DNA from: Thalassobaculum fulvum
GTDB lineage: Bacteria; Pseudomonadota; Alphaproteobacteria; Thalassobaculales; Thalassobaculaceae
Direction: 5' to 3'
Length of the DNA: 64,000 bases
Assembly (NCBI RefSeq): GCF_014652915.1
Contig: NZ_BMZS01000008.1
Span: 186,001 to 250,000, forward strand
Both the position numbers and the translations under genes were made by a program. Below are positions 19,787 through 30,000 of this stretch, in pieces. Below the pieces are notes generated by a model. The model searched no databases and was not told the DNA's origin. It saw nothing but the letters and a program-made list of their open reading frames with translations. Position 1 is the stretch's first letter; the number at the start of each line of letters is the position of its first letter.

Positions 19787-21505
19787 ATGGCAGTGATCGA
19801 CGAGCGCCGGGCGACCTCCCGGGCCCTCTCCGCGAACACCCTCATCGCCCGGGCGCGGCTGGCCTCCGGCCTGATCCTGTTCGGCTATGTCCTGACCCAC
19901 CTGCTGAACCACGCGGCCGGAATCTGGTCGCTCGAGGCCCTCGACACCGGCCACGGCCTGTTCGTCGCGGTCTGGCGCAGCCCGGCCGCCACCGCCCTGC
20001 TGTACGGCGGGCTGGCGGTGCACGTGCTGATCGCGCTGCGGGCGATCTGGCTGCGCGAATCCCTGCGCGCGATGCACCCGGCCGAGATCGCCCAACTGGT
20101 CCTGGGCCTAGCGATCCCGCTGCTGCTGCTGGACCACGCGATCGCCACCCGCTACGCCCATGCGGCGTTCGGGGTGAACGACGACTACACCTACGCCCTG
20201 CTCAACATGTGGGTGTTCTCCGGCTGGCAGACCGTCAAGCAGCCGACCGCCCTGGTGGTCGCCTGGGTGCATGGCTGCGTCGGGCTGTATTTGTGGCTGC
20301 GCTACCGGCCGTGGTTCGACCGCGCCGCACCCTGGCTGCTGGCGGCGGCCGTCGCGGTGCCGACCGCGGCGCTGGCCGGGTACGTGGCCGCCGGCATGGC
20401 GGTCATGGAGCTCGCCCGCGACCCGGACTGGCTGCGGCAGGCGGTCGCCGGCATGCGGCTGCCGTCGAACGCCGACATCGCCGCCACCGTCGAGACCATC
20501 GACCGGGCCCGCATCGGCTTCGCCGTCGCCGTCGCCGCCACCTTCGCCGCCCGCGCGGTGCGGCTGGCGGTCGAGCGCCGCAACCGCGACGCGACGGTCC
20601 GGTACGGCAGCGGGCGCAGCGTTCGCGCCACCGCCGGAATGACCGTGCTGGCGGTCAGCCAGTCCTACGGCATTCCGCACGCCTCGGTCTGCGGCGGCCG
20701 CGGCCGCTGCTCGACCTGCCGGATCAGGATCGGTGCCGGACTGGAGGCGCTGCCGCCGCCGGCCGAGCCCGAGGCCAGGGTCCTCAGGCGGGTCGGGGCG
20801 CCGCCGAACGTCCGCCTGGCCTGCCAGACCGAGGTGATCGACGGCCTGGAGGTGATGCCGCTGCTGCCGCCGCACACCGCCGGGGTCGGCCAGGCGCGCG
20901 GCGGCCCGGACTACCTGCAGGGCCGCGAACTCGACATCGCCGTGCTGTTCGCCGACCTGCGCGGGTTCACGCAGCTGTCGGAGCACCGCCTGCCCTACGA
21001 CGTGGTGTTCATCCTGAACCGGTACTTCGCCGAGATGGGGGCGGCGATCGAGGGCGCCGGCGGGCGGATCGACAAGTTCATCGGCGACGGCATCATGGCG
21101 CTGTTCGGCGTCGAATCCGGCCCGGCCGAAGGCTCCCGACGGGCGCTCGCCGCGGCCCGCGCGATGAGCGAGCGGCTGGCCGAGCTGAACGCCAGCCTGG
21201 AAGGCGACCTCGAGGAGCCGCTGCGGATCGGCATCGGCATCCATCTCGGCGCCGCGATCGTCGGCGAGATGGGCTACGGGCAGGCGCGCGGCGTGACCGC
21301 CGTCGGCGACACCGTCAACACCGCCAGCCGGCTGGAGGCCCTGACCAAGCAGCACGGCGCCCAGCTGCTCGTCTCGCAGTCGCTGGTCGAGGCCGCCGGC
21401 GCCGACCTCGGGGCCGCGCCGACGGTCGAGATCGACATCCGTGGCCGGCAGCAGACCCTGGCGGTGCGCGTCGTGGCGGACGCGTCGGCGCTGGCCGCGA
21501 GGTAG
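19787..21505 (+). CDS. Class III adenylate cyclase with SdhC/D-like heme anchor and [2Fe-2S] ferredoxin domain
   Basis: A 572-residue three-part protein. Residues ~20-260 are a membrane anchor of about six helices with several in-membrane histidines (His38, His42, His79, His117, His162), resembling the diheme cytochrome b anchor of succinate dehydrogenase. Residues ~265-360 form a plant-type ferredoxin domain with Cys302, Cys308, Cys311 and Cys346. Residues ~380-545 are a class III cyclase domain with metal site FADLRGFT, GDGIMALFG and VTAVGDTVNTASR. The architecture resembles CyaC of Sinorhizobium meliloti, a quinone-responsive redox-controlled cyclase, with an added iron-sulfur domain. cAMP synthesis is likely controlled by respiratory-chain redox state (inference). 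It is a single gene, divergent from the Gld-like operon. Confidence 0.9.
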   Translation: MAVIDERRATSRALSANTLIARARLASGLILFGYVLTHLLNHAAGIWSLEALDTGHGLFVAVWRSPAATALLYGGLAVHVLIALRAIWLRESLRAMHPAEIAQLVLGLAIPLLLLDHAIATRYAHAAFGVNDDYTYALLNMWVFSGWQTVKQPTALVVAWVHGCVGLYLWLRYRPWFDRAAPWLLAAAVAVPTAALAGYVAAGMAVMELARDPDWLRQAVAGMRLPSNADIAATVETIDRARIGFAVAVAATFAARAVRLAVERRNRDATVRYGSGRSVRATAGMTVLAVSQSYGIPHASVCGGRGRCSTCRIRIGAGLEALPPPAEPEARVLRRVGAPPNVRLACQTEVIDGLEVMPLLPPHTAGVGQARGGPDYLQGRELDIAVLFADLRGFTQLSEHRLPYDVVFILNRYFAEMGAAIEGAGGRIDKFIGDGIMALFGVESGPAEGSRRALAAARAMSERLAELNASLEGDLEEPLRIGIGIHLGAAIVGEMGYGQARGVTAVGDTVNTASRLEALTKQHGAQLLVSQSLVEAAGADLGAAPTVEIDIRGRQQTLAVRVVADASALAAR

Positions 21506-21522
21506 GCGCGGCGCCCCCCAAT

Positions 21523-21560
21523 CCTCATCCCGGCCAAGCAAAGCGCGAGCCGGGACCCAT
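21523..21560 (+). repeat. REP-like palindrome, family A
   Basis: CCTCATCCCGGCC followed by an AAGCAAAGCG core and GAGCCGGGACCCAT. It matches the copy at 14241-14284 and the inverted copy at 21724-21760. It starts the 343-base gap between the cyclase and the EamA transporter. Confidence 0.7.
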
Positions 21561-21573
21561 CCTCGGCCCCCGT

Positions 21574-21601
21574 CATGGGATCCGGTGCATGGGATCCGGT
21601 G
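21574..21601 (+). repeat. 14-bp tandem direct repeat
   Basis: CATGGGATCCGGTG is present twice back to back (21574-21587, 21588-21601), overlapping the left arm of the large inverted repeat that follows. Confidence 0.9.
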
Positions 21602-21684
21602 ACAGTGCACTCAACCCTGAGTCGCCGATATCCGATCAGCCAGCCCCGCGTCGAGGGCGTCAAGTTGAGTGCACTGTCACCGGA
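21595..21684. mobile_element. MITE-like element with perfect 21-bp inverted repeats (RAYT/REP-associated type)
   Basis: Two 21-base arms, 21595-21615 and 21664-21684, are exact inverse complements built on the core GTGACAGTGCACTCAAC, separated by 48 bases with no coding capacity. The GTGACAGTGCACT core is of the kind that flanks REP-associated tyrosine transposases and their non-autonomous derivatives in proteobacteria (recollection, not a search). The element lies between two oppositely oriented family A repeats. Confidence 0.55.
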
Positions 21685-21701
21685 ATGGACACCGGAATGG
21701 A
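21678..21701 (+). repeat. 12-bp tandem direct repeat
   Basis: CACCGGAATGGA occurs at 21678-21689 and 21690-21701, with a partial third copy (CACCGGAATCC) nearby, overlapping the right arm of the inverted-repeat element. Confidence 0.85.
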
Positions 21702-21723
21702 ATCCGTCACCGGAATCCGGGGC

Positions 21724-21760
21724 GGTCCCGGATCGCGCTTCGCTTGGCCGGGATGAGGTC
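21724..21760 (-). repeat. REP-like palindrome, family A (inverted copy)
   Basis: An inverse-complement copy of the unit at 21523-21560, differing in a few core bases. With that copy it brackets the 21-bp inverted-repeat element. The following 21761-21848 holds no recognisable feature other than the leader of the EamA gene. Confidence 0.7.
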
Positions 21761-21848
21761 GAAATGGAGCGCCGGCAGGAAGGACTGCCACAGCACCCGT
21801 TCCGCCCCGGCGCTTGTGGCGGTGCAGCACGGCGCATAGGGTGCGGCG

Positions 21849-22793
21849 GTGACAGCTGGATCCACGCCCCGCCCCCTGCCGATCCCGGCCCCGCTGGCCG
21901 GCGCCCTGATGATGGCGCTGGCGGCGGCCTCGTTCAGCATCATGCACGCGGTCATCCGGAACCTGAGCGTGACCGGCGAGATGCACCCGTTCGAGGTCGC
22001 GCTGTTCCGCGTCGTGTTCGGCTTCCTGGCCCTCGCCCCGGTGTTCCTGCGCCAGGGCATCGCGCCGCTGAAGACCCGGAACATCAAGCTGTTCGCGCTG
22101 CGCGGTGTGCTGAACTCGGCCGCCATGCTGATGTTCTTCTACAGCCTGTCGATCACGCCGCTGGCCACGGTCGCCGCCCTCGGATTCACCGCCCCGCTGT
22201 TCGCCACCCTGCTGGCCATGCTGGTGCTCGGCGAAGTCGTGCGGCTCAGGCGCTGGACCGCGATCCTGGTCGGCTTCGCCGGCACCCTGATCATCCTGCG
22301 GCCGGGCGTGATCGAGGTCGGGCTCGGCCCGCTGCTGGTGATCGGCTCGTCGGTGGTCTGGTCGGTCGCGCTGATGGTCATCAAGGTGCTGACCCGCACC
22401 GAGTCGAGCGTCACCATCACCGCCTACGCCTCGATCTTCCTGACCCCGGTCTGCCTGGCCGCCGCCCTGCCGTACTGGACCTGGCCGGGGCTCGAGCAGC
22501 TCGGCTGGCTGGCGGTGATCGGGGTACTCGGGACGGTCGCCCAGACCGCGATGAACCAGTCGTTCAAGTACGCCGATGCCTCGGCGGTGCTGCCGATGGA
22601 CTTCAGCAAGCTGATCTGGGCCGCCGCCATCGGCTTCGCGCTGTTCGGCGAGATCCCCGACCTTTGGACCTGGGTCGGCGGGGCGCTGATCTTCGCCAGC
22701 GCCACCTACATCGGCATCCGGGAGTCGCGGATGCGCAAGCGGGCGGCGGTTGACCTGACGCGCGCGAGCGAGGATAAGCCGGTCCCATCCTGA
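21849..22793 (+). CDS. EamA/DMT family transporter
   Basis: A 314-residue inner-membrane protein with ten predicted helices in two EamA repeats (first repeat from ~residue 20, second from ~160), typical of drug/metabolite or S-adenosylmethionine-type exporters. Motifs: [20 protein letters not shown] in the first repeat and a second-repeat loop [15 protein letters not shown]. The start is GTG 21849; there is no ATG before the first helix. The C-terminal tail is basic. Substrate not predictable. Confidence 0.9.
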   Translation: MTAGSTPRPLPIPAPLAGALMMALAAASFSIMHAVIRNLSVTGEMHPFEVALFRVVFGFLALAPVFLRQGIAPLKTRNIKLFALRGVLNSAAMLMFFYSLSITPLATVAALGFTAPLFATLLAMLVLGEVVRLRRWTAILVGFAGTLIILRPGVIEVGLGPLLVIGSSVVWSVALMVIKVLTRTESSVTITAYASIFLTPVCLAAALPYWTWPGLEQLGWLAVIGVLGTVAQTAMNQSFKYADASAVLPMDFSKLIWAAAIGFALFGEIPDLWTWVGGALIFASATYIGIRESRMRKRAAVDLTRASEDKPVPS

Positions 22794-22819
22794 CCGCCGT
22801 TCCGAGGAGTTCCCGTCCG

Positions 22820-24409
22820 ATGGCCGAGATCGATCGCGTCGCCGTCAAGCGTGCCCTGATTTCCGTGTCCGACAAGTCCGGCCTCGTCGAGTTCGGCAAG
22901 GCGCTCGCCGGCATGGGCGTGGAGATCCTGTCGACCGGCGGCACCGCCAAGGCGCTGGCCGACGCCGGCGTGCCGGTGGTCGAGGTCGCCGAGCGCACCG
23001 GCTTCCCGGAGATCATGGACGGCCGGGTAAAGACCCTGCACCCGGTGATCCACGGCGGCCTGCTCGGGCGTCGCGACCTCGGCGAGCACGTCGCCGCCAT
23101 GGACAAGCACGGCATCAACCCGATCGACCTGCTGGTGGTCAACCTCTACCCGTTCGAGGCGACCCGGGCGCGCGGCGCGGGCTGGGACGAGTCGGTCGAG
23201 AACATCGACATCGGCGGCCCGGCGATGATCCGCGCCGCCTCCAAGAACCACGACTTCGTCACCGTGGTGGTCGACGTCGAGGACTACGGCGCGGTGCTCG
23301 ACGAGATGCGCGGCAACGACGGCGCCACCACGCTCGCCCTGCGCCGCAGGCTGGCCGCCACCGCCTACGCCCGCACCGCCGCCTACGACGCCGCCATCGC
23401 CGGCTGGCTGGCCGGCGAACTGGGCGACACCTTCCCGCGCCGCTTCACCCTCGCCGGCTCGGCCCCGCAGGTCCTGCGCTATGGCGAGAACCCGCACCAG
23501 CAGGCGGCGTTCTACCGGACCGGCGAGAACCGGCCGGGCGTGGCCAGCGCCGAGCAGCTGATGGGCAAGGCGCTCAGCTACAACAACCTGAACGACACCG
23601 ACGCCGCCTTCGAGCTGGCGGCCGAGCTGGAAGGCCCGGCGGTGGCGATCATCAAGCACGCCAACCCGTGCGGCGTGGCGGTCGCCGAGTCGCTCAGCGC
23701 CGCCTGGGACGCCGCCCTCGCCTGCGACCCGGTCAGCGCCTATGGCGGCATCGTCGCCCTGAACCGCACCCTGGACGGCGAGACCGCCGAGAAGATCGGC
23801 CGGATCTTCAGCGAGGTGATCATCGCGCCGGAGTTCGACGAGGACGCCATCAAGGTGTTCGCCGCCAAGAAGAACCCGCGCATCCTGCTGCGCACCGGGG
23901 CGCTGCCGGACCCGACCGCGGCCGGCACCATGGTCCGCAACCTGGCCGGCGGCCTGCTGGTGCAGACCCGCGACAACGGCCGGATCGCCCGGGCCGACCT
24001 CAAGGTGGTGACCAGACGGGCGCCGACCGAGCAGGAGCTCAAGGACCTTCTGCTGGCGTTCCGGATCGCCAAGCACGTCAAGTCGAACACCATCGTCTAC
24101 GTCAAGGACGGCTCGACCGCCGGCATCGGCGCCGGCCAGATGAGCCGGGTCGACTCGGCCCGGATCGCCGCCCTGAAGGCCAAGGACGCCGCCAAGGCGG
24201 CCGGCTGGGCCGAGCCGCGCACGATCGGCTCGGCGGCGGCGTCGGATGCGTTCTTCCCGTTCGCCGACGGCCTGCTGGCGGTCGCCGAGGCCGGCGCCAC
24301 CGCGGTGATCCAGCCGGGCGGCTCGATGCGCGACGACGAGGTGATCGCCGCCGCCGACGAGCAGGGCCTGGCCATGGTGTTCACCGGCATGCGGCACTTC
24401 CGGCACTGA
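22820..24409 (+). CDS. purH: Bifunctional AICAR transformylase / IMP cyclohydrolase
   Basis: Catalyses the last two steps of IMP synthesis. The 529-residue length is standard. The N-terminal MGS-like cyclohydrolase domain shows [18 protein letters not shown] and STGGTAKAL, with the [18 protein letters not shown] loop. The C-terminal transformylase domain shows [14 protein letters not shown], the catalytic Lys-His in [11 protein letters not shown], and [16 protein letters not shown] 22820 follows GAGGAG. It ends in a gap with a large nested palindrome. Confidence 0.97.
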   Translation: MAEIDRVAVKRALISVSDKSGLVEFGKALAGMGVEILSTGGTAKALADAGVPVVEVAERTGFPEIMDGRVKTLHPVIHGGLLGRRDLGEHVAAMDKHGINPIDLLVVNLYPFEATRARGAGWDESVENIDIGGPAMIRAASKNHDFVTVVVDVEDYGAVLDEMRGNDGATTLALRRRLAATAYARTAAYDAAIAGWLAGELGDTFPRRFTLAGSAPQVLRYGENPHQQAAFYRTGENRPGVASAEQLMGKALSYNNLNDTDAAFELAAELEGPAVAIIKHANPCGVAVAESLSAAWDAALACDPVSAYGGIVALNRTLDGETAEKIGRIFSEVIIAPEFDEDAIKVFAAKKNPRILLRTGALPDPTAAGTMVRNLAGGLLVQTRDNGRIARADLKVVTRRAPTEQELKDLLLAFRIAKHVKSNTIVYVKDGSTAGIGAGQMSRVDSARIAALKAKDAAKAAGWAEPRTIGSAAASDAFFPFADGLLAVAEAGATAVIQPGGSMRDDEVIAAADEQGLAMVFTGMRHFRH

Positions 24410-24424
24410 GCCTTTTCTCATCCT

Positions 24425-24564
24425 CGTCATTCCGGACGGATGCGCCGCCCCGGCGCGTCCGAGCCGGAACCCACGGAGCGACGGGCGCCTAGCGACAGGA
24501 TGTCCACGGGCAGCCGGTGGGTTCCGGATCCGTCCCGCCTGCGGCGGTTCGCTCCGGAATGACG
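24425..24564. repeat. Nested palindromic element (REP-like family B)
   Basis: Outer arms CGTCATTCCGGA (24425-24436) and TCCGGAATGACG (24553-24564) and inner arms CCGGAACCCAC (24464-24474) and GTGGGTTCCGG (24517-24527) are all exact inverse complements, giving a 140-base structure between purH and mutY. A related single unit is at 63647-63692. Confidence 0.8.
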
Positions 24565-24593
24565 AACAAGGAAGTGCGACGGGCGCCGCTCGC

Positions 24594-25679
24594 CTAGCGC
24601 GACAGGTGCGCCAGCGCGTGGCGCACCACCTTCGCCATCAAGGTCGGCAGCGCCGCGTCGTCCAGGCGGTCGAGCGGCCACCACTCGCCGCCCGGCACCG
24701 CCGGCTGGTCGCGCAGCCGGGCGGCCAGCACCTCGAGCTCCAGGTCGTAGTGGGTGAAGCCGTGCCGGACGATGCCCGGCAGCGCGATCCACACTGCCCC
24801 CGCCACCGGCTCGTGGTCGTCGGGATCGGCGCGCCAACCGGTCTTGCTGTCCCACGGCGTCGCCGGCACCTCGTGCATCCCGCCCAGCATACCCTTGGCC
24901 GGCCGCACCCGCAGCAGCAGGTTGCCGGCGCCGCTGAGCACCACGAAGGCGGTGCCGCGCCGCATCGGCCGCTCGGCCTTCGGCGACTTGCGCGGCAGCT
25001 CCTCGGCGATCCCGGCGATCCGTCCGTCGCACGAACCCGACAGCGGGCAGGACAGGCAGGCCGGCCTGCGCGGCGTGCACACCGTGGCGCCCAGGTCCAT
25101 CATCGCCTGGGCGAAGTCGCCGGGCCGCCGGTCGGGGGTCAGGGTCGCGGCCAGCGCGCGAAGCGTCGGCTTCGCCGCCGGCATCGGCTCCTCGACCGCG
25201 AACAGCCGGGCCACCACGCGTTCGACGTTGCCGTCCACCACCGTGGCCTTGCGGTCGAAGGCGATGGCGGCGATCGCCGCCGCGGTGTAGGCGCCGATTC
25301 CCGGCAGCGCGCGCAGCCCGGCCTCGGTGTCCGGGAACACCCCGCCGCGCTCGCCCGCCACCGCCCTGGCGCAGGCGTGCAGGTTGCGGGCCCGGGCGTA
25401 GTAGCCGAGCCCGGCCCAGGCCGACATCACCTCCTCCGACGGTGCCGCGGCGAGGTCGTGCACGGTCGGCCAGCGCTCCAGGAACCGCCGGAAATAAGGC
25501 CCGACGGTCGCCACCGTGGTCTGCTGCAGCATGATCTCGCTGAGCCAGACCCGGTAGGGATCGGCGGTCTCGCCCGGCCCGGCCCGCCACGGCAGGTGGC
25601 GGCGATGACGGTCGTACCAGGCCAGCAGATGGTCTGCGACCGGCGGGCTTGCGCGGTCGTGAGGTGCGGCGGCGTCCAT
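24594..25679 (-). CDS. mutY: A/G-specific adenine glycosylase MutY
   Basis: Removes adenine mispaired with 8-oxoguanine. The 361-residue protein has the HhH-GPD fold with LPGIGAYTAAAIAAIAF and catalytic Asp in VVDGNVERV, the [4Fe-4S] loop Cys-X6-Cys-X2-Cys-X5-Cys (CTPRRPACLSCPLSGSC), and a C-terminal NUDIX-like 8-oxoG recognition domain (LLLRVRPAKGMLGGMHEVP; note M-H-E where W-E is common). Start at ATG 25679, giving MDAAAPHDRA; an extension to 25745 lacks family sequence. Divergent from the DUF721 gene. Confidence 0.95.
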   Translation of the reverse strand: MDAAAPHDRASPPVADHLLAWYDRHRRHLPWRAGPGETADPYRVWLSEIMLQQTTVATVGPYFRRFLERWPTVHDLAAAPSEEVMSAWAGLGYYARARNLHACARAVAGERGGVFPDTEAGLRALPGIGAYTAAAIAAIAFDRKATVVDGNVERVVARLFAVEEPMPAAKPTLRALAATLTPDRRPGDFAQAMMDLGATVCTPRRPACLSCPLSGSCDGRIAGIAEELPRKSPKAERPMRRGTAFVVLSGAGNLLLRVRPAKGMLGGMHEVPATPWDSKTGWRADPDDHEPVAGAVWIALPGIVRHGFTHYDLELEVLAARLRDQPAVPGGEWWPLDRLDDAALPTLMAKVVRHALAHLSR

Positions 25680-25770
25680 GGGATGGCAAGATAGGAGTGG
25701 TCCGGACGCCCGGCCAGCACCATGTGCCAGCGGCACAGGCAACACGGCAGGAGCCGATCAGCGGGAGCCG

Positions 25771-26316
25771 ATGACCGACGACGATCCGGAAGCCAAGGTC
25801 GCCCGACCGGCCATCGCATCCGCCTCCGGCGGCGTGCGGCGGGACGGGCTGCGGGCACTCGCCGGGGTGGCGCCGCGGCTGACCGACCCGCTGCTGCGCA
25901 AGCGCGGCTTCGTCGAGGGCCGGATCGTGCGCGACTGGCCGCTGATCGCCGGGGCCGACCTGGCCGGCGCCTGCCTGCCCGAGTCGCTGTCGTTCCCGCG
26001 CGGCCGCCGCGACGGCGCCACCCTGCGCCTGCTGGCCGCCCCGGCCCGGGCGCTCGAGATCCAGTACGCCCTGCCGCAGCTGATCGAGCGGGTGAACGCG
26101 CATTTCGGCTGGGCCGCAGTCGCCCGCGTCGCGCTCCGCCAGGGCCCGCTGCCGGCGCCGCCGAAACCGCGGCTGCGGGCGATGCGGCCGCTGTCGGCGG
26201 CCGAGCGGGCGGAGGTCGCCGAGCAGGTGGCGCCGGTCGCCGACCCGGATCTCCGGCGCCGGCTCGCCGCGCTCGGCGAGGCGGTGCACGCGGCTGCCAA
26301 GGCGGCCGAAAAATAG
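25771..26316 (+). CDS. DUF721 domain protein (DciA-like)
   Basis: A 181-residue protein whose middle (residues ~25-125) matches DUF721, the family of DciA, which helps load the DnaB helicase in bacteria lacking DnaC/DnaI. Seen: KRGFVEGRIVRDWPLIAG followed by the RLLAAPARALEIQYALPQLI region. The C-terminal third is Ala/Arg-rich. ATG 25771 follows GGGAG. In alphaproteobacteria this gene normally sits between mutY and a DsbA-like gene, as here. Confidence 0.85.
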   Translation: MTDDDPEAKVARPAIASASGGVRRDGLRALAGVAPRLTDPLLRKRGFVEGRIVRDWPLIAGADLAGACLPESLSFPRGRRDGATLRLLAAPARALEIQYALPQLIERVNAHFGWAAVARVALRQGPLPAPPKPRLRAMRPLSAAERAEVAEQVAPVADPDLRRRLAALGEAVHAAAKAAEK

Positions 26317-26411
26317 CCCGAATCGGCCGGTAGACGGGTCGCCACGGACAGCTTGCCCGGGGTGCCGGCTTCGGCGTATGGTCATCAACATCTGGTGTCG
26401 AGGATCGACGA

Positions 26412-27023
26412 ATGGATCGCAGAACACTAAATCTTGGAATTGTGACGCTTGGTGTCGCCGCCGTCGTGCCACGCCTGTCTCGGGCCGCGGAGGTCGATCT
26501 CGAGACCGCGCTGGCGCCCCGCTTCGAGGGCGATCCGGATGCCGGGCTGACGATGATCGAGTACTCCTCGCTCACCTGTCCGCACTGCGCGCATTTCCAC
26601 ACCGATATCCTGCCGAAGATCCGCGAGGCCTACATCGCCCCCGGCAAGCTGAAGCTGGAGATGCGGGACTTCCCGCTTGACCAGTACGCGCTGCGGGCGG
26701 CCGCGATGGCCCGGTGCGCGCCGGAGAGCCGCTACTTCCCGCTGCTCGACATGCTGTTCAAGCAGCAGGCCAAGTGGACCCGGGCGACCGACCCGATCGG
26801 CGCGATCAAGCAGATCGGCCGGCTGGCCGGCATCAGCGCCGAACAGGCCGATGCCTGCATGAGCAACGAGGCGTTGCTGGACGGGATCCTGAAGATCCGG
26901 CTGGGCGGCCAGCAGGACCACGACGTCAGCTCCACGCCGACCTTCGTCGTCGGCACCGAGAAGGTGGTCGGCGCCCAGCCGTTCGAGGACTTCCAGAAGG
27001 TCATCGAGCCGCAGCTGGGCTGA
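26412..27023 (+). CDS. DsbA-family thiol-disulfide oxidoreductase
   Basis: A 203-residue exported thioredoxin-fold protein. The N terminus (MDRRTLNLGIVTLGVAAVV, cleavage near LSRAA) has adjacent arginines and could be a Tat or Sec signal. The catalytic motif is CPHC in YSSLTCPHCAHFH, with the cis-Pro loop SSTPTFVVG. This type lies immediately before smc in many alphaproteobacteria and probably oxidises or isomerises periplasmic disulfides. The first 40 bases of the gene are unusually A+T-rich for the window. Confidence 0.92.
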   Translation: MDRRTLNLGIVTLGVAAVVPRLSRAAEVDLETALAPRFEGDPDAGLTMIEYSSLTCPHCAHFHTDILPKIREAYIAPGKLKLEMRDFPLDQYALRAAAMARCAPESRYFPLLDMLFKQQAKWTRATDPIGAIKQIGRLAGISAEQADACMSNEALLDGILKIRLGGQQDHDVSSTPTFVVGTEKVVGAQPFEDFQKVIEPQLG

Positions 27024-27048
27024 CCGCCGCCACAGGAGACCCACCACG

Positions 27049-30000
27049 GTGCATTTCAGCAAGCTGCGCCTCGCCGGGTTCAAGTCGTTCGTCGACCCCA
27101 CCGAAGTCGTGATCGAGCCTGGCCTCACCGGCGTCGTGGGTCCGAACGGCTGCGGCAAGTCGAACCTGGTCGAGGCGCTGCGCTGGGTGATGGGCGAGAC
27201 CTCGGCCAAGCAGATGCGCGGCGACGGCATGGACGACGTCATCTTCGGCGGCACCACGTCGCGGCCGAAGCGCAACATGGCCGAGGTCAGCCTCGTGGTG
27301 GCCAACGAGGACCGGCGCGCCCCGGCCCAGTTCAACGACGCCGAAGAGCTGGAGATCATCCGCCGGATCGAGCGCGAGCGCGGCTCGCACTACCGGGTCA
27401 ACGGCCGCGAGGTGCGGGCCCGCGACGTCCAGCTGCTGTTCGCGGACGCCGCCACCGGCGCCCGCTCGGCCGGGCTGGTCAGCCAGGGCAAGATCGGCTC
27501 GATCGTGCAGGCCAAGCCGACCGACCGCCGGGCCCTGCTGGAGGAGGCCGCCAACATCCGCGGCCTGCACACCCGCCGCCACGAGGCCGAGCTGCGGCTG
27601 CGCGCCGCCGAGCAGAACCTGGAGCGCCTGGACGACGTGCTGAAGGCGCTCGAGGGCCAGCGCCAGGCCCTGCGCCGGCAGGCCAAGCAGGCGCAGCGCT
27701 ACCGGGCGCTGAGCGAGCAGATCCGGCGCGCCGAATCGATCGTCCTGCACCGCCGCTGGACCGCCACCATGGCCGAGCGCGAGGTCGCCGGCCGGGCCCT
27801 GGCCCAGGCCGGCGACAAGGTGGCGCTGGCCGCCGAGGCCGCCGCCAAGGCCTCGACCGCCCAGGCCGAGGCGGCCGCCGCCCTGCCCGAGCTTCGCCAG
27901 ATCGAGGCGGCGGCGTCGGCCGAGCTGCAGCGCCTGACCCTGGCGCGCGGCGAGCTCGACGCCGAGGAACGCCGGATCACCACGGCCCGCAGCGAGGCCG
28001 AGACCCGGCTGCGGCAGATCGCCGACGACGCCGGCCGCGAGAAGGCGCTGCTGGAGGAGGCCGCGGCCACCCTGGCCCGCCTGACCGCGGAGCGCGACGC
28101 CCTGACCGCCGCCGGCGAGGGCGAGGCCGAGGCCCAGGAAGCGAGCCAGGCGGCGCTGACCCGGATCAACCGGGCCGCCGAGGAGGCCGAGGAGGCGGTC
28201 CACAAGGCGACCGAGGCGATCGCCGTGGCCGACGCCCGGCGGGCCGCCCTGGAACGCCAGATCCGCCAGGCCGCCGACCGGATCGCCCGGCTCGAGCGCC
28301 AGCAGGCCGAGATGGCCGAGCGCCGGGCCGAGCTGGCCCGCCAGGCGGTCCCGGAGGCCGAGCGCGAGGCCGCGGCCCGTGCGGTCGAAACCGCCGCGGC
28401 CGCGGTCGCCGAGGCCGAGGCCGCGGCGCCGGCCGCCCGCGAGGCGCGCGAGGCCGCCAAGGCGGCCGACCAGCAGGCGCGCGAGGCCCTGCGGGCGATC
28501 GACTCGGCGGTCGCCGGGCTGGAGGCCGAGGCCGACGGCCTGCGCCGGCTGCTGGTCCAGAAGCAGGACAAGAGCGCCCCGATCGTCGATCAGGTGACCG
28601 TCGAGGCCGGCTGGGAAGCCGCTCTCGGTGCCGCCCTCGGCGACGACCTGGAATCGCCGGAACTGGCCGACGCCGCCGCCGACACCGCGACCGGCTGGCG
28701 CGCCCTGCCCGAATTCGCCGGGTCGGGTTCAGCCGAAACCGCCGCGTGGCCGGCCGGGATCGAGCCGCTGGCCCCGAAGGTCAAGGCCCCCGCCGCCCTG
28801 GCGCGCCGGCTGTCCCGCACCGGCGTCGCCGCCGATCCGGCCGCCGCCCGGGCCGCCCAGGCCGCGCTGCCGGCCGGTGCCCGCGTGGTCACCCGGGCCG
28901 GCGGGGTGTGGCGCTGGGACGGCTACTCGATCACCCCGGGCGCGCCGTCGGCCGCCGCGATCCGCCTGGAGCGCCGCAACCGGCTGGCCGAGCTGGACGC
29001 CGAACTGGCGGCCAAGGCCACCGACCGCGCCGCCGCCCGGTCCGCCGTCTCGGAAGCCGAGGCCCGCCTGGCCGCTGCCGACGAGGCGGTCGAAACCGCG
29101 CGCACCCGGCTGTCGGACGCGTCGTCCGCGCAGTCCGCCGCCCGCTCGCGGGCCGCCGAGCTGGAGGCCCGGGTGTCGGCGGTCGAGACCAAGCTGTCGG
29201 CCCTCGACGACGGCGCCGCCCGGCTGGCCGAGGAGCGGGCCGAGGCCGCGTCGCAGCAGCAGGCCGCCGAGGCCGGCCTGGCGGAACTGCCGGACGTCGA
29301 CGCCCTGCGCAGCCAGTCCCAGGGCCACCGCGCCACCCTGGCCGAGCGCCGGGCCGCGCTGGTCGAGGCCCGGACCGAGCACGACCGGCTGGTGCGCGAG
29401 GGCACCGCCCGTCGCAGCCGGCTGTCCCAGGTGGTGCAGGAGATCACGTCCTGGACCGACCGCCGGACCCGCGCCGAGACCCGGGTCGGCGAGCTCGACA
29501 CCCGGCGCGATGCCGAGCAGACAGAGATCGCCCGGCTGGAGGCGCGCCCGGAACAGCTGCGGTCCCAGCGCGAGCAGCTGAGCGCCAGGATCGAGGAGTC
29601 CGAGACCGGCCGCCGACGCGCCGCCGACCGCCTGGTCGCCGCCGAGAGCAAGCAGTCGGAGCTCGACCGGGCCGCCCGCGACGCCGAGCGCGCCGCCGGC
29701 GAGGCCCGCGAGGCGCGGATCCGGGCCGAGTCCGTGCTCGAGCAGATCAACCAGACCCTGCGGGTCGAGCGCGAGCGCATCGCCGAGCGCCTGGACTGCA
29801 CCCCGGACAAGATCCTGGAGGCCGCCGGCATCGACCCGAACGAGCCGCTGCCGGAAGCCGACCAGACCCAGTCCAAGCTCGACCGGCTGATCGGCGAGCG
29901 CGAGTCGATCGGCCCGGTGAACCTGCGGGCCGAGACCGAGCTGGAGGAGCTGGACCAGCAGATCCAGGGCATGGAGAACGAGCGCGACGACCTGACCGGC

